From the IMG/VR virus record IMGVR_UViG_3300037202_000023, positions 1 through 48,914 of that record: a stretch of DNA of 48,914 bases; one strand, 5' to 3'. The position numbers and the translations under genes are program-made. Below the pieces are notes generated by a model. It was not told the origin of the DNA. It searched no databases and worked only from the letters and a program-made list of their open reading frames with translations. The stretch is from a virus. Below, piece after piece: positions 29,352 through 37,165 of this stretch (its first letter is position 1; every line of letters starts with the position of its first letter).

Positions 29352-31565
29352 ATGGCGTTCGATCCCGAACAGACGGAGCCGGCCCAGGATTCCGAGCAGG
29401 AAGGGGTAGACACGTCTGAGGCCAACGATAGCGAGGCCACTACAGACACCAAGGCCGCCGAGAAGTCGGAAAAGCGCGACAAGGCCGGGGATGAAAAGGA
29501 AGAGGTTCTAGTAAAAAAGTGGTTTCGCACTTACGACCACGCCAGGAAATTTGACGAGCCGTTCCGCAAGCAAATCGCGATCGACCGGCGCTACGCGCAG
29601 GGCAAATCCGACCCCACATGGGCCGTCACGACGAACGTCATTGGGGCGCTCATTGATATTCTTACCTCGCTGATTTACGCGCGTGACCCCGACGTGTCGG
29701 TGCGCAAGAGCCCGCAGGTCGATAACGTCGGCACCATGCCGATGGAGAAACTCGCCAGGACGCTCGAGATCGTAGTCTCCCGTTTGTGGAGAGACGGCAA
29801 GCTCAAGCGCAAGGCGAAGAAATGCGTGCGCAGCATTCTCAGCGTCTCGGAAGGATGGCTGAAGTGCACGATGATCGCCGACAAGGAGCCGAACTCGGAA
29901 CTCGAGACTGCGCTCAACGATACGCGCGAGACGATGGCGCACCTTGAGGCATGCGAGAAACTTCTCGAGGACCCGGACGGTCGAAGCGAGGACGAGATCG
30001 CTGTGGAGAAAGAGGAAAAGACCGCGCGGATGGCGGAACTCGAAGACAAAGTTGAAATGACCATAAAGCGCATGTTCGCCATCGACTTCGTGCGCGCCGA
30101 ACAGATTCAGGTCTCGACCGACATTGATTCGGTCGAGGACTATCTCGATGCCAATTGGATCGGCAACGAAATCTATGTTGAGAAGGAAGACGCGCTTGCG
30201 CGATTCCCCCGCCTCGAGCTTGAGGATCTGAAAACGGCCAAGCACTACTATCAGTCGCGACCGAAGGACGCGGCGGCGAACGTAGACGACAGCGATCGCC
30301 AGTTGACAGCCGCGGACGCGGAGCAATACTCGACCAACAGCTCTGACTCGGAAGAGAATGCGCTGTACCGCGTAATCGAGATTTGGGATCGCCGCGACAA
30401 ACAGATTCGCACGCTGATGGAAGGGGTGAAAGTATGGCCGAAGGAACCTTTTGCGCCGCCCTATCCAACCAGCCGCTACTACCCCTATTTCTATACAGCG
30501 TTCTTCGAGACGGACGGCTCGAGACACGCGCAGTCCCTATCATGGCGGTTGTACAAGTTGCAGGACGAATACTCGTGCACACGGAGCAATTTTCGACTTA
30601 CGCGCGAGCGTGCGATACCCGCCACAATGTTCAACGCTACCGGGCTGGACGACACGGAAGCGAAGAAACTGGTAGATGCGAAGCACCAGGAGCTGATACC
30701 GATTCGGCCGAGCGATCCGGCGACGCCGCTCGCGAATTTGTTCGCGGCGAAACCAGTTTCAGCGGTGGATCCGAGACTCTACGACGTGCAGCCGATCAAC
30801 TCCGACATGGAGAGGGTTTCTGGCGTTCAAGAGGCCCTACAAAGTGGTGGGGCGCCTGGGACACCACCTACCGCTACCGAGGTATCAGTACAGCAGAGCG
30901 GCACGAGTGCTCGAACGACTTCGTACCGCGATAACATGGATTGGATGCTGACCGATCTCGCACAGTACACCGCCGAGCAGGCGCTTCAGGCGCTGCCGAC
31001 CAAGGCCGTGCAGCGCATGGCGGGCGCTACGGCGTTCTGGCCGAACGGAATGGACATCAACGATCTTTTCACGCTCGTTGACGTGACGATCAAGGCGGGG
31101 AGCACCGGAAAGCCGTCTCGTCAGGGCGACCAAGCCGTGTGGGGACAGGTGCTTCCGTTACTCGAGAAGATCATCGGGCAGATCGTGCAAGCCCGCGCTG
31201 GCGGCAACGTGCCACTCGCGATTTGTCTCGAGGAATTGGTTAAGGAAACTATGCTGCGCTTGGGAGACGATACGGACGTGACCCGCTTCATCCCGCAAGA
31301 GCCTCCACCCGGAAGTCCGGGTTCGGGGATGGCGCCGCACGCGCCGCCAGTGGATGTAAAGGTTCAGTTGAAAGGCGAAATATCGCCCCAAGCAGCCGCG
31401 ACGCTCTTGCAGCCGACGCTCGCGCTCGACGCGCAGACGCCACCGCCGAACAACCCGGCTGCCCCTGGCGGGCCGCCCGGCACGCCGGCCCCTGGGGGAA
31501 GTCCCGCGGGGCCGGTTCCCCCTACCCCGATGCCCGCGCCCGGTGTACAATTGACACAACACTAA
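29352..31565 (+). CDS. Portal protein
   Basis: 737 residues, the length range of podovirus portals. The N-terminus (1-50) is highly acidic and low complexity; the core has FDEPFRKQIAIDRRYAQG, a wing domain with LEDKVEMTIKRMF, and FETDGSRHAQSLSWRLYKLQDEYS, followed by the crown/clip region VSGVQEALQSGG and a Pro/Gly-rich tail. The portal is the 12-fold ring through which DNA enters and leaves and on which the scaffold nucleates. Gene order between terminase and scaffold supports the call. Confidence 0.88.
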   Translation: MAFDPEQTEPAQDSEQEGVDTSEANDSEATTDTKAAEKSEKRDKAGDEKEEVLVKKWFRTYDHARKFDEPFRKQIAIDRRYAQGKSDPTWAVTTNVIGALIDILTSLIYARDPDVSVRKSPQVDNVGTMPMEKLARTLEIVVSRLWRDGKLKRKAKKCVRSILSVSEGWLKCTMIADKEPNSELETALNDTRETMAHLEACEKLLEDPDGRSEDEIAVEKEEKTARMAELEDKVEMTIKRMFAIDFVRAEQIQVSTDIDSVEDYLDANWIGNEIYVEKEDALARFPRLELEDLKTAKHYYQSRPKDAAANVDDSDRQLTAADAEQYSTNSSDSEENALYRVIEIWDRRDKQIRTLMEGVKVWPKEPFAPPYPTSRYYPYFYTAFFETDGSRHAQSLSWRLYKLQDEYSCTRSNFRLTRERAIPATMFNATGLDDTEAKKLVDAKHQELIPIRPSDPATPLANLFAAKPVSAVDPRLYDVQPINSDMERVSGVQEALQSGGAPGTPPTATEVSVQQSGTSARTTSYRDNMDWMLTDLAQYTAEQALQALPTKAVQRMAGATAFWPNGMDINDLFTLVDVTIKAGSTGKPSRQGDQAVWGQVLPLLEKIIGQIVQARAGGNVPLAICLEELVKETMLRLGDDTDVTRFIPQEPPPGSPGSGMAPHAPPVDVKVQLKGEISPQAAATLLQPTLALDAQTPPPNNPAAPGGPPGTPAPGGSPAGPVPPTPMPAPGVQLTQH

Positions 31566-31577
31566 TCGGAGAGCCAC

Positions 31578-32732
31578 ATGCCAGAGCCCACAGTATTTGA
31601 CGCCGTTTCGGCGGCGATTGATGCCGCATCGCCAGGAGCATCACATGTTGAACCTGCTATTACGGAGGATCCAGTTGTGGATGATTCTCCTGCCGACCAA
31701 ACTGATGGTCTTGGAGATACGCTGGAAAATGTGGAGACGGGACCGGAGGGTGGCGAAGCTCCTAAAGAGGGCGAAGAAGGTGCTGGTGACGGAGAGCCAA
31801 AGACAGAAGCTGAAATTGCTGCCGCCGCTGCCGCCGCTGACGTTGAGGCTGCCAAATCCAAACCAAAAGAAGGCGAAGGTGATCCCAATAAACCGAAAGT
31901 CGAACCTGTCAAAGAGCCAGCCAAGAAACCCGACCCGGTAAACGATCCTATCCCGAAGGAACTCGCGAAGGAAACGCAGGATCGCATCCGCTCGCTCATA
32001 AAGACTACAAAAGAGACCGAGGCAAAAGCTACAGAATCGACGCAGCAGCTCGACTACATCGTCAACGGCGTGCGCGCTACGGGGATGAACCCGCAGCAGT
32101 ACGGCGAAGTGTTGTCGTTCATGACGCTGTTCAACAGTGGCGACCCGAAGCAGCAAGAGACTGCGCTCGGTCTTGTCGAGAACATCGCCGATCGCCTCGC
32201 TGCGTTGCTCGGCAAAGAGCGCACCACGTCGGACCCACTCAAAAACTTCCCGGATCTCGTCGCCGCGGTAGCGCAGGGCCAGATGACACGGGCATGGGCT
32301 GGACAGATGGCGTCCGCGCGCCGGCAGCAGGCTACGCGCTCGGATATCGAGACAACGGCGCGCACGTCGCAGGACGCTGCGGCTGCGGCAGCGCAGGAGC
32401 GCGAGACCGCGCGCGTTGACATGAACAAGTGGGAGACCGAGACGGCTGCCAAGGATCCACAGTTCAAGCTGCTCGCGCCAAAACTCGTCAAAGAGCTGCA
32501 AAAGGACTTCCAGAACATCCCCCCGAAGGAGTGGCTCCCGCGGTTCCAACAGTCGTATCGTATTGCCAAAGCGGCTGCTGGTCCGGTAAGATCAACCACT
32601 ACAGGGCAATTTGTGAAGGGTGGCGTCCCGGTCAATCAGCCGCTCCGGGCTCGCAGCTCGGCCGCTGGCGGGGCACACGCACCGAAAAGCGTAGCCGAGG
32701 CGCTCGACGCGGCGCTTGATTCAATGAAGTGA
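31578..32732 (+). CDS. Scaffolding protein
   Basis: 384 residues, highly charged and helical with an acidic N-terminal half (about 1-120, rich in Glu, Ala, Pro and Lys) and a Gln/Ala/Arg-rich middle, ending in a basic region. This composition and its place between portal and capsid genes fit a scaffold that guides procapsid assembly and leaves or is degraded before packaging. No protease gene is visible between portal and capsid. Confidence 0.78.
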   Translation: MPEPTVFDAVSAAIDAASPGASHVEPAITEDPVVDDSPADQTDGLGDTLENVETGPEGGEAPKEGEEGAGDGEPKTEAEIAAAAAAADVEAAKSKPKEGEGDPNKPKVEPVKEPAKKPDPVNDPIPKELAKETQDRIRSLIKTTKETEAKATESTQQLDYIVNGVRATGMNPQQYGEVLSFMTLFNSGDPKQQETALGLVENIADRLAALLGKERTTSDPLKNFPDLVAAVAQGQMTRAWAGQMASARRQQATRSDIETTARTSQDAAAAAAQERETARVDMNKWETETAAKDPQFKLLAPKLVKELQKDFQNIPPKEWLPRFQQSYRIAKAAAGPVRSTTTGQFVKGGVPVNQPLRARSSAAGGAHAPKSVAEALDAALDSMK

Positions 32733-32737
32733 GTCCG

Positions 32738-33028
32738 ATGTTCAAACTCGTGATGGCGATGCTGTGTTTCGTGATGGCGCTCGCAGCGTGCGTCGCTATC
32801 GTGGCCGAAGCAGACGATGCGCCCGCGGGCGGCTGTTGGGTGTGTGCCATTCGCCCACCAGCCTCGAACGATTCTCTGAAGAACCCGCACGATGACGACC
32901 CGGCCATTGAGCCGCCCGCCGAGTCGGACGTTATCCCGGAAGACACGCGGCGCGAGCCGCTGTTCAATGCACGAGACTGCGATCAAGTTCATGACGTGCT
33001 TTTGCATTGCAACCATCTAGAAACGTAG
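32738..33028 (+). CDS. Putative lipoprotein or membrane protein in head region (96 aa)
   Basis: ATG 32738 gives MFKLVMAMLCFVMALAAC, a signal with a possible lipobox LAAC (Cys18); a GTG at 32729 would add three residues. The mature part is acidic and has Cys pairs (GGCWVC, ARDCDQVHDVLLHC) that may form disulphides in the periplasm. An envelope protein expressed with head genes is out of place for assembly and may be cargo, for example for superinfection exclusion. Confidence 0.58.
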   Translation: MFKLVMAMLCFVMALAACVAIVAEADDAPAGGCWVCAIRPPASNDSLKNPHDDDPAIEPPAESDVIPEDTRREPLFNARDCDQVHDVLLHCNHLET

Positions 33029-33037
33029 GGGACTATC

Positions 33038-33097
33038 ATGTACATTTCACTCGGTTTCGTCATTCTGATCATCATTCTGATCTTGGTGTTTCGTTGA
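33038..33097 (+). CDS. 19-residue membrane peptide
   Basis: MYISLGFVILIIILILVFR from ATG 33038 with GTAGGGGA upstream. Nearly pure hydrophobic helix with a C-terminal Arg. Too short for most gene finders, but the ribosome site and compact spacing (ten bases from upstream stop, sixteen to downstream start) support it. Role unknown. Confidence 0.5.
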   Translation: MYISLGFVILIIILILVFR

Positions 33098-33113
33098 TTC
33101 ACGGAGGCTTCTG

Positions 33114-33530
33114 ATGAGCACGCAAGGGTTCGTGTACGCCACTAAGCTGCAAACAGGCGAGGTGAAGATCGGCATGAGCCGGTACGCGCATTGTGGACTC
33201 GCCGCGGCTGTGTTTTGCTCGGCTAGAGTGATCGCCCGGTGGCGAGTAAGCGACCGAGCCGCTGCTGAAAAGGCGGCGCATAGCGCGTGTCGCTTGCAGC
33301 GCGTAAGTAAGCGCGAGCTGTTTAGAGACGACGGCAGAATTATTGGCGATATCAGCGCTGTACTTGGTAGTCCAGCGGTCTACAAAGCACGAAGATCGTA
33401 CGCAATCCTAAAACCAAGAGTTGCGTTTCCGTGTAACGACTGCGGCGCGCTTATATCCCCGGTAGAGTCGTATCTGGCGGTAGCCACTTTCGGTTACCAC
33501 GTAAAGTGCGCCAACGCGCGAGGGATGTAA
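33114..33530 (+). CDS. GIY-YIG-superfamily (T5orf172-like) nuclease with C-terminal zinc finger
   Basis: 138 residues. GFVYATKLQTGEVKIGMS resembles the opening strands of the T5orf172/MUG113 branch of GIY-YIG nucleases, and ARWRVSDRAAAEKAAHSACR ... RVSKRELFRDDG fits the E...H and R-E-[LF]-F parts. CNDCGALISPVESYLAVATF then YHVKC is a four-cysteine-type finger (CxxC ... HxxC). Proteins of this type can be free-standing homing nucleases. It lies among tiny genes between scaffold and capsid, an insertion-like place. Confidence 0.6.
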   Translation: MSTQGFVYATKLQTGEVKIGMSRYAHCGLAAAVFCSARVIARWRVSDRAAAEKAAHSACRLQRVSKRELFRDDGRIIGDISAVLGSPAVYKARRSYAILKPRVAFPCNDCGALISPVESYLAVATFGYHVKCANARGM

Positions 33531-33532
33531 TA

Positions 33533-33739
33533 ATGGAAATTATAATTCTGATTATCTTGGCGTTGACCAATGGCGACGTGTACAGCAAAGTCATTCAGAT
33601 GCCGAACGCATCGCACAAGGACTGTCTCGCAGCCGGCGCGGCGTGGCTGGACTCGCAGAAACCGGAAGATTCGCCGCAGTATCTATGTCTCGTCAAGAGC
33701 GACCGGGTGCACACCGAAGACGGCGGGCCCGCGCAGTGA
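33533..33739 (+). CDS. Small secreted protein (68 aa)
   Basis: ATG 33533 opens directly after the previous stop. MEIIILIILALTNGDVYSKV is a short signal or anchor, then ASHKDCLAAGAAWLDSQKPEDSPQYLCLV with two Cys about 30 residues apart, like the 24959-25162 protein. Envelope location is inferred; function unknown. Confidence 0.55.
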   Translation: MEIIILIILALTNGDVYSKVIQMPNASHKDCLAAGAAWLDSQKPEDSPQYLCLVKSDRVHTEDGGPAQ

Positions 33740-33792
33740 TCGCTGTCATCTTCATCGTCATGATCGCTATACTGAATCACATTTACCCATGA
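33736..33792 (+). CDS. 18-residue membrane peptide (tentative)
   Basis: GTG 33736 overlaps the upstream stop (GTGA) and its own stop overlaps the next ATG (ATGA). Reads MIAVIFIVMIAILNHIYP, one hydrophobic helix. Both overlaps are exact, which favours a coupled gene. Confidence 0.42.
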   Translation: MIAVIFIVMIAILNHIYP

Positions 33793-34106
33793 TCTACAGC
33801 GTCGGCCAGCTTGCGATCATCAAGTACAGCTACTGCTTCCCGCAGTTCAACGGCGAGGTTGTTGAGATCGTAGGCCCGCTGGCTTCTCGCCCGGTGTGCC
33901 GATCGCATTCGCCAACGTGGGAGAGCGCGAAGTGGGCGGACTGCTACTTGGTGAATATCGAGGGGGCGAAGGACATGCCGCTGGCCGCGGAACCGCACCA
34001 GCTTAAGCCATTGCCGGGAGAGTACGAGCCCGGCGATATGCACGAGATTCAGCATCTGCTGGAATGGGCCCCCAGGGTGAACAAAGAGCCTGTGCCAGCG
34101 GAATAA
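33789..34106 (+). CDS. Hypothetical protein (105 aa)
   Basis: Soluble protein with an SH3/KOW-like beta start (YSVGQLAIIKYSYCFPQFNGEVVEIVG) and acidic C-terminal helix (GDMHEIQHLLEWAPRV). KOW-like turns (FNGEVVEI) suggest RNA or protein binding. Located just before the capsid leader. No firm family. Confidence 0.62.
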   Translation: MIYSVGQLAIIKYSYCFPQFNGEVVEIVGPLASRPVCRSHSPTWESAKWADCYLVNIEGAKDMPLAAEPHQLKPLPGEYEPGDMHEIQHLLEWAPRVNKEPVPAE

Positions 34107-34296
34107 TTACCTAGAGTTGACAATAGACCCGCTCTTGCAGTAGCCTTGCTGTGACTTAGTAGATACCTTGAGTGTAACCGGAGTCACTCCCGGAACGCTC
34201 GGCACCTGCCGATCGACGAACCAAGGGCTGCAATCCTTGGAGGGTGGAAGCAAAGCCATAAGGTTTTCGTTTTCACGCACTGAGGTACTTGCACAC
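34107..34296 (+). promoter_or_regulatory. Capsid leader: possible promoter and hairpin
   Basis: 190 bases without a gene before the capsid start. TTGACA is at 34117-34122 and TAGCCT at 34141-34146 (18-base spacer; weak -10). Two hairpins are possible: CCGGAG..CTCCCGG around 34178-34193 and CCAAGG/CCTTGG at 34221-34240. A dedicated capsid promoter or structured leader would fit the high demand for capsid protein. Confidence 0.38.
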
Positions 34297-35370
34297 ATGC
34301 CGTTTACAGCAGAACAGCTTTCCTACGGCGGTCGCGCCGCGATCGACTTCTACCTGAAGAACGATCCGATCGACCAGATTAACATAAACCATCCGCTTCT
34401 CAAGAAGCTGATGGCCGAGAAGAAACCCTACGTGGGTGCCTTGCAGTACGTTGTCGAGCAGCTCCGCTACTCCAACGACTCGAATTTCCAGTCCTACTTC
34501 GGCGACTCGCAGGTTACCTACAACCGCAAGCGCACGATGCAGCAGGCCAAGTACACATGGGGTTCGTTCCATGACGGCTTCGGTTTGAACGAGGACGAGC
34601 TGACCCAAAACGGGATCATCATGACGGAAGACAAGGCGAGTACGCCGAGTGCGGCCGAGAAGATCCAGCTCACGAATCTCCTGACCGAGAACAGCGAGAC
34701 GCTGAAGCTCGGCTTTCAGGAAAACTTCGACTACATGATCCATCGGGACGGCTCACAGGCCGCGACGGACATCCCTGGACTCGACGCGCTGGTTTCAACG
34801 ACTCCTACCGTGTCGCTCGTGGTCGGTGGCCTCGACCAGTCTATATATCCCTGGTGGCAGAACACCGCGATCACGGGCATCAGCACCGCAGTCGCAGGCA
34901 ACCTGACCAATCAGATGGAACTCGCATGGCGCGACTGCACACGTTATGGCGGGCTCACCCCCGACCTTATCCTGTGCGGTGAGGAATTCCTCGACGCGTA
35001 CCGCACCGACGCGAAAAGCTCGATCATCCGCAACGTGTTCGTCAAGGACGGCATGAACAAGGGTGTGACGCTGGACGGTTCGGTCGGCAGCGGTGCCAAG
35101 ACCGGCTTGTCCTTCAAGGGCCTTGAGATCGACTGGGATCCGGTGATGTCGGTGCTCGACGCACTTGATGCCCCGGCGATCCCGTGGTCGAAGCGCTGCT
35201 ACTTCCTCAACATGAAGTACCTCAAGCTGCGGCCAATTCAGGGTCATTGGATGATTTCGCGCACTCCCCCGCGCGTGTACGACCGATACGTGCACTACTG
35301 GGGCTTGACCGCGAAGGCGGCACTCACGACCGGGAAAAGGAACGCGCACGCAGTTTTAAGTATAGCGTAA
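34297..35370 (+). CDS. Major capsid protein
   Basis: 357 residues from ATG 34297 (MPFTAEQLSYGGRAAIDFYL); an open frame continues upstream but has no good site. Pattern and place fit an HK97-fold capsid protein: an early helical region with YNRKRTMQQAKYTWGSFHDGF, a central NLTNQMELAWRDCTRYGGLTPDLILCGEEFLDAYR (P-domain and A-domain), and KRCYFLNMKYLKLRPIQGHW near the end. It is likely the most abundant virion protein. Preceded by a long leader. Confidence 0.88.
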   Translation: MPFTAEQLSYGGRAAIDFYLKNDPIDQININHPLLKKLMAEKKPYVGALQYVVEQLRYSNDSNFQSYFGDSQVTYNRKRTMQQAKYTWGSFHDGFGLNEDELTQNGIIMTEDKASTPSAAEKIQLTNLLTENSETLKLGFQENFDYMIHRDGSQAATDIPGLDALVSTTPTVSLVVGGLDQSIYPWWQNTAITGISTAVAGNLTNQMELAWRDCTRYGGLTPDLILCGEEFLDAYRTDAKSSIIRNVFVKDGMNKGVTLDGSVGSGAKTGLSFKGLEIDWDPVMSVLDALDAPAIPWSKRCYFLNMKYLKLRPIQGHWMISRTPPRVYDRYVHYWGLTAKAALTTGKRNAHAVLSIA

Positions 35371-35424
35371 TTGTATATTGCATTTATTTTGAAGGCTCGG
35401 CGCACCGGGCATTTTAGGTTTAAA

Positions 35425-35574
35425 GTGACGCCAGAACAGCGTCAGGAGATTCGGGGCCTATACGCTACCGGGCGTTTCACGCAACAGCAACTTGCGGAAA
35501 AGTTTGGATGCGATCAGACTCGAATCAGTGTATTAGTTAGAACGACTGTCGAGGAATTACAATGCGCGCTTTAA
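35425..35574 (+). CDS. Small helix-turn-helix protein, possible remnant of a homing nuclease (49 aa)
   Basis: GTG 35425 start (an upstream TTG 35371 would add 18 residues). QRQEIRGLYATGRFTQQQLAEKFGCDQTRISVLV is a resolvase/HTH_23-type HTH, often the C-terminal DNA-binding tail of phage HNH nucleases. The stretch before it (35371-35424) is AT-rich, unlike the flanking structural genes, which suggests an inserted and decayed element or a small regulator. It overlaps the next gene by 13 bases. Confidence 0.55.
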   Translation: MTPEQRQEIRGLYATGRFTQQQLAEKFGCDQTRISVLVRTTVEELQCAL

Positions 35575-36629
35575 ATCTGGTTAATGACTACAGCTCGGTG
35601 GCCTACCCGGCTACCTACACCACGGCAACGGGCAGTACCACTGTCACGCAGACCACTGGTGCGGTAACGGGTTCGACGCACGGCCTCGTGCTCGGCGATA
35701 CGGTCACCTTCGACGCTCTGAATACCGCCGTTGGCGGGGGTCAGACGAATGCGGTGCCTCCGCTTCCGCTCGTCGCGGGCGTCGAGTATTGGGTCATCCC
35801 GAACTCCACGACTTCGTTCACCCTGGCGACGACCTACGCGAACGCAGTTGCGGGAACGTACATCGTCCCGGCTGGCGCGACAGTGACCACGGCGGCCTAC
35901 AACGTCAACCACTACGTTCTCTTCAACGGTCTGCCGTACATAGCGCTTGAAGACCCGCAGGGGTCGGACCCTGTGTTCGAGGGTGCGGGCGTTCCGGTTG
36001 TGAACTACACGGGCGTGACATGCACGAGCGCGTCACCCGGTGTATTCACACTGGCTCTCAACACGTCGGCGACGCTTGCCAACGGGCGCGCGGTTAAACT
36101 CGGTGGCAACGTGCCGACCGGGCTCAAGAAAAACACCGTGTACTACGTTGTGGCGACTTCGACCGACACGTTCGAGCTGGCGGCCACAGTTGGTGGCACG
36201 GCGATCAACACAACCTCGGCCTCGACGGCCGGATCTCCGACGACTGTGTACGACGTTACCGGCATGCAGCTCGGCAACGCCGAGGCCAGCGGCGAGATCG
36301 GCGACGTCAATACGTCACCCGACAGCCCATTCCTGGAGACTGATTTCAGTGTCCTGGTCGCGGCGGCGTCCTTCCTCGCGGCGAACTTCGTTACGTTCAA
36401 CATCCAGACTGCGAACGACGTGGCGGGTGCGCCCGATGTGCCAGGGGCGTGGACGAACGCTGCGTCACTCACCCAAACGGGTGTCGGTGCGATCCCGGTG
36501 CAGCTCTTAAACGTGGTCCTGCAGCAGTATGTCCGCGTGCAGGTAGCGGTTGTGACGGACAAGGCGAGCGGCACGACTGGCTCCGTGGCTGCGATCGCGC
36601 AGTTGAGCGCGTCACTGCTCGGCAACTAA
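35562..36629 (+). CDS. Virion protein with two repeated beta-domains (head decoration or tail)
   Basis: 355 residues. Two similar modules appear: GSTHGLVLGDTVTFDAL ... VEYWVIPNSTTSFTLATTY (about 35-105) and a looser copy ALNTSATLANGRAVKLG ... VYYVVATSTDTFELAATVGG (about 165-215). A GDVNTSPDSPFLETDF segment then leads to a C-terminal beta domain. The gene follows the capsid gene and ends at a terminator, so it is probably a head decoration protein. Confidence 0.72.
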   Translation: MRALNLVNDYSSVAYPATYTTATGSTTVTQTTGAVTGSTHGLVLGDTVTFDALNTAVGGGQTNAVPPLPLVAGVEYWVIPNSTTSFTLATTYANAVAGTYIVPAGATVTTAAYNVNHYVLFNGLPYIALEDPQGSDPVFEGAGVPVVNYTGVTCTSASPGVFTLALNTSATLANGRAVKLGGNVPTGLKKNTVYYVVATSTDTFELAATVGGTAINTTSASTAGSPTTVYDVTGMQLGNAEASGEIGDVNTSPDSPFLETDFSVLVAAASFLAANFVTFNIQTANDVAGAPDVPGAWTNAASLTQTGVGAIPVQLLNVVLQQYVRVQVAVVTDKASGTTGSVAAIAQLSASLLGN

Positions 36630-36646
36630 GAGGTACTTTCGACGCG

Positions 36647-36670
36647 AGCCCCGGCGCTATCCGGGGCTTT
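36647..36670 (+). terminator. Intrinsic terminator after the decoration gene
   Basis: AGCCCCGG (36647-36654), six-base loop, CCGGGGCT (36661-36668) and a short T run. An eight-base-pair GC-rich stem 18 bases after the stop. The T run is short, so termination may be partial, as usual between capsid and tail genes. Confidence 0.7.
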
Positions 36671-36695
36671 CACTCACCAACGGGAGACAGACTCC

Positions 36696-37085
36696 ATGCT
36701 GTACCAAAAGGTCAAGGTTATTCGCGATACCAACACGGTGTACAACCGAGCGGTGCCGCTTTGGGAAATTCCGGTTCTGACGTTCATTTTCGATCCAGGC
36801 AACGTACAACCGATAGGAGTTTTTGATTTGGTAGATCGGCCGTACCCGGATGCGGGTTCGGAGTACGATCGACTGGTTCGTCGCTACGGCTCGGACGCCA
36901 AGAGTGGTGTGCCGCATGTGGCCTCGGTTTACGGCAGCGCCATCGAGGGTCTTCGCTCACTAGAGCGGGCCATCGAAGAGGCGAAGGCCGACGAGGACGA
37001 GAGAAAAGCGAATGGGACCGCGCCCAAGGCCCACTACGCCAAAATCTCTCGCGAGGTTGCGGAGCACGACGAGCTGATGGCATGA
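36696..37085 (+). CDS. Hypothetical virion-region protein (129 aa)
   Basis: ATG 36696 with GGGAGAC upstream. Beta-rich N-terminus (YQKVKVIRDTNTVYNRAVPLWEIPVLTFIF) and charged helical C-terminus (EEAKADEDERKANG). It stands alone between two terminators, so its level may be separately tuned. No family recognised; minor head or tail chaperone possible. Confidence 0.68.
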   Translation: MLYQKVKVIRDTNTVYNRAVPLWEIPVLTFIFDPGNVQPIGVFDLVDRPYPDAGSEYDRLVRRYGSDAKSGVPHVASVYGSAIEGLRSLERAIEEAKADEDERKANGTAPKAHYAKISREVAEHDELMA

Positions 37086-37119
37086 TGTGGGGCTCCTGTT
37101 GCGCTAAGCGACAGTTTAC

Positions 37120-37148
37120 GGGCCGGCCCCTTTGGCTGGCCCGTTTTT
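37120..37148 (+). terminator. Strong intrinsic terminator
   Basis: GGGCCGGCC (37120-37128) pairs with GGCTGGCCC (37134-37142) over a five-base loop, with one G-T wobble, followed by GTTTTT. The best terminator of the window, separating head genes from tail genes. Confidence 0.85.
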
Positions 37149-37165
37149 AGTTTAGGGGATGAAGA

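Noticed and set aside
29508-30582. Long antisense frames (up to 339 codons) opposite the portal gene
   Set aside because: High-GC DNA makes long shadow frames; the composition is Arg/Leu/Val-rich and the portal on the other strand has clear family features.
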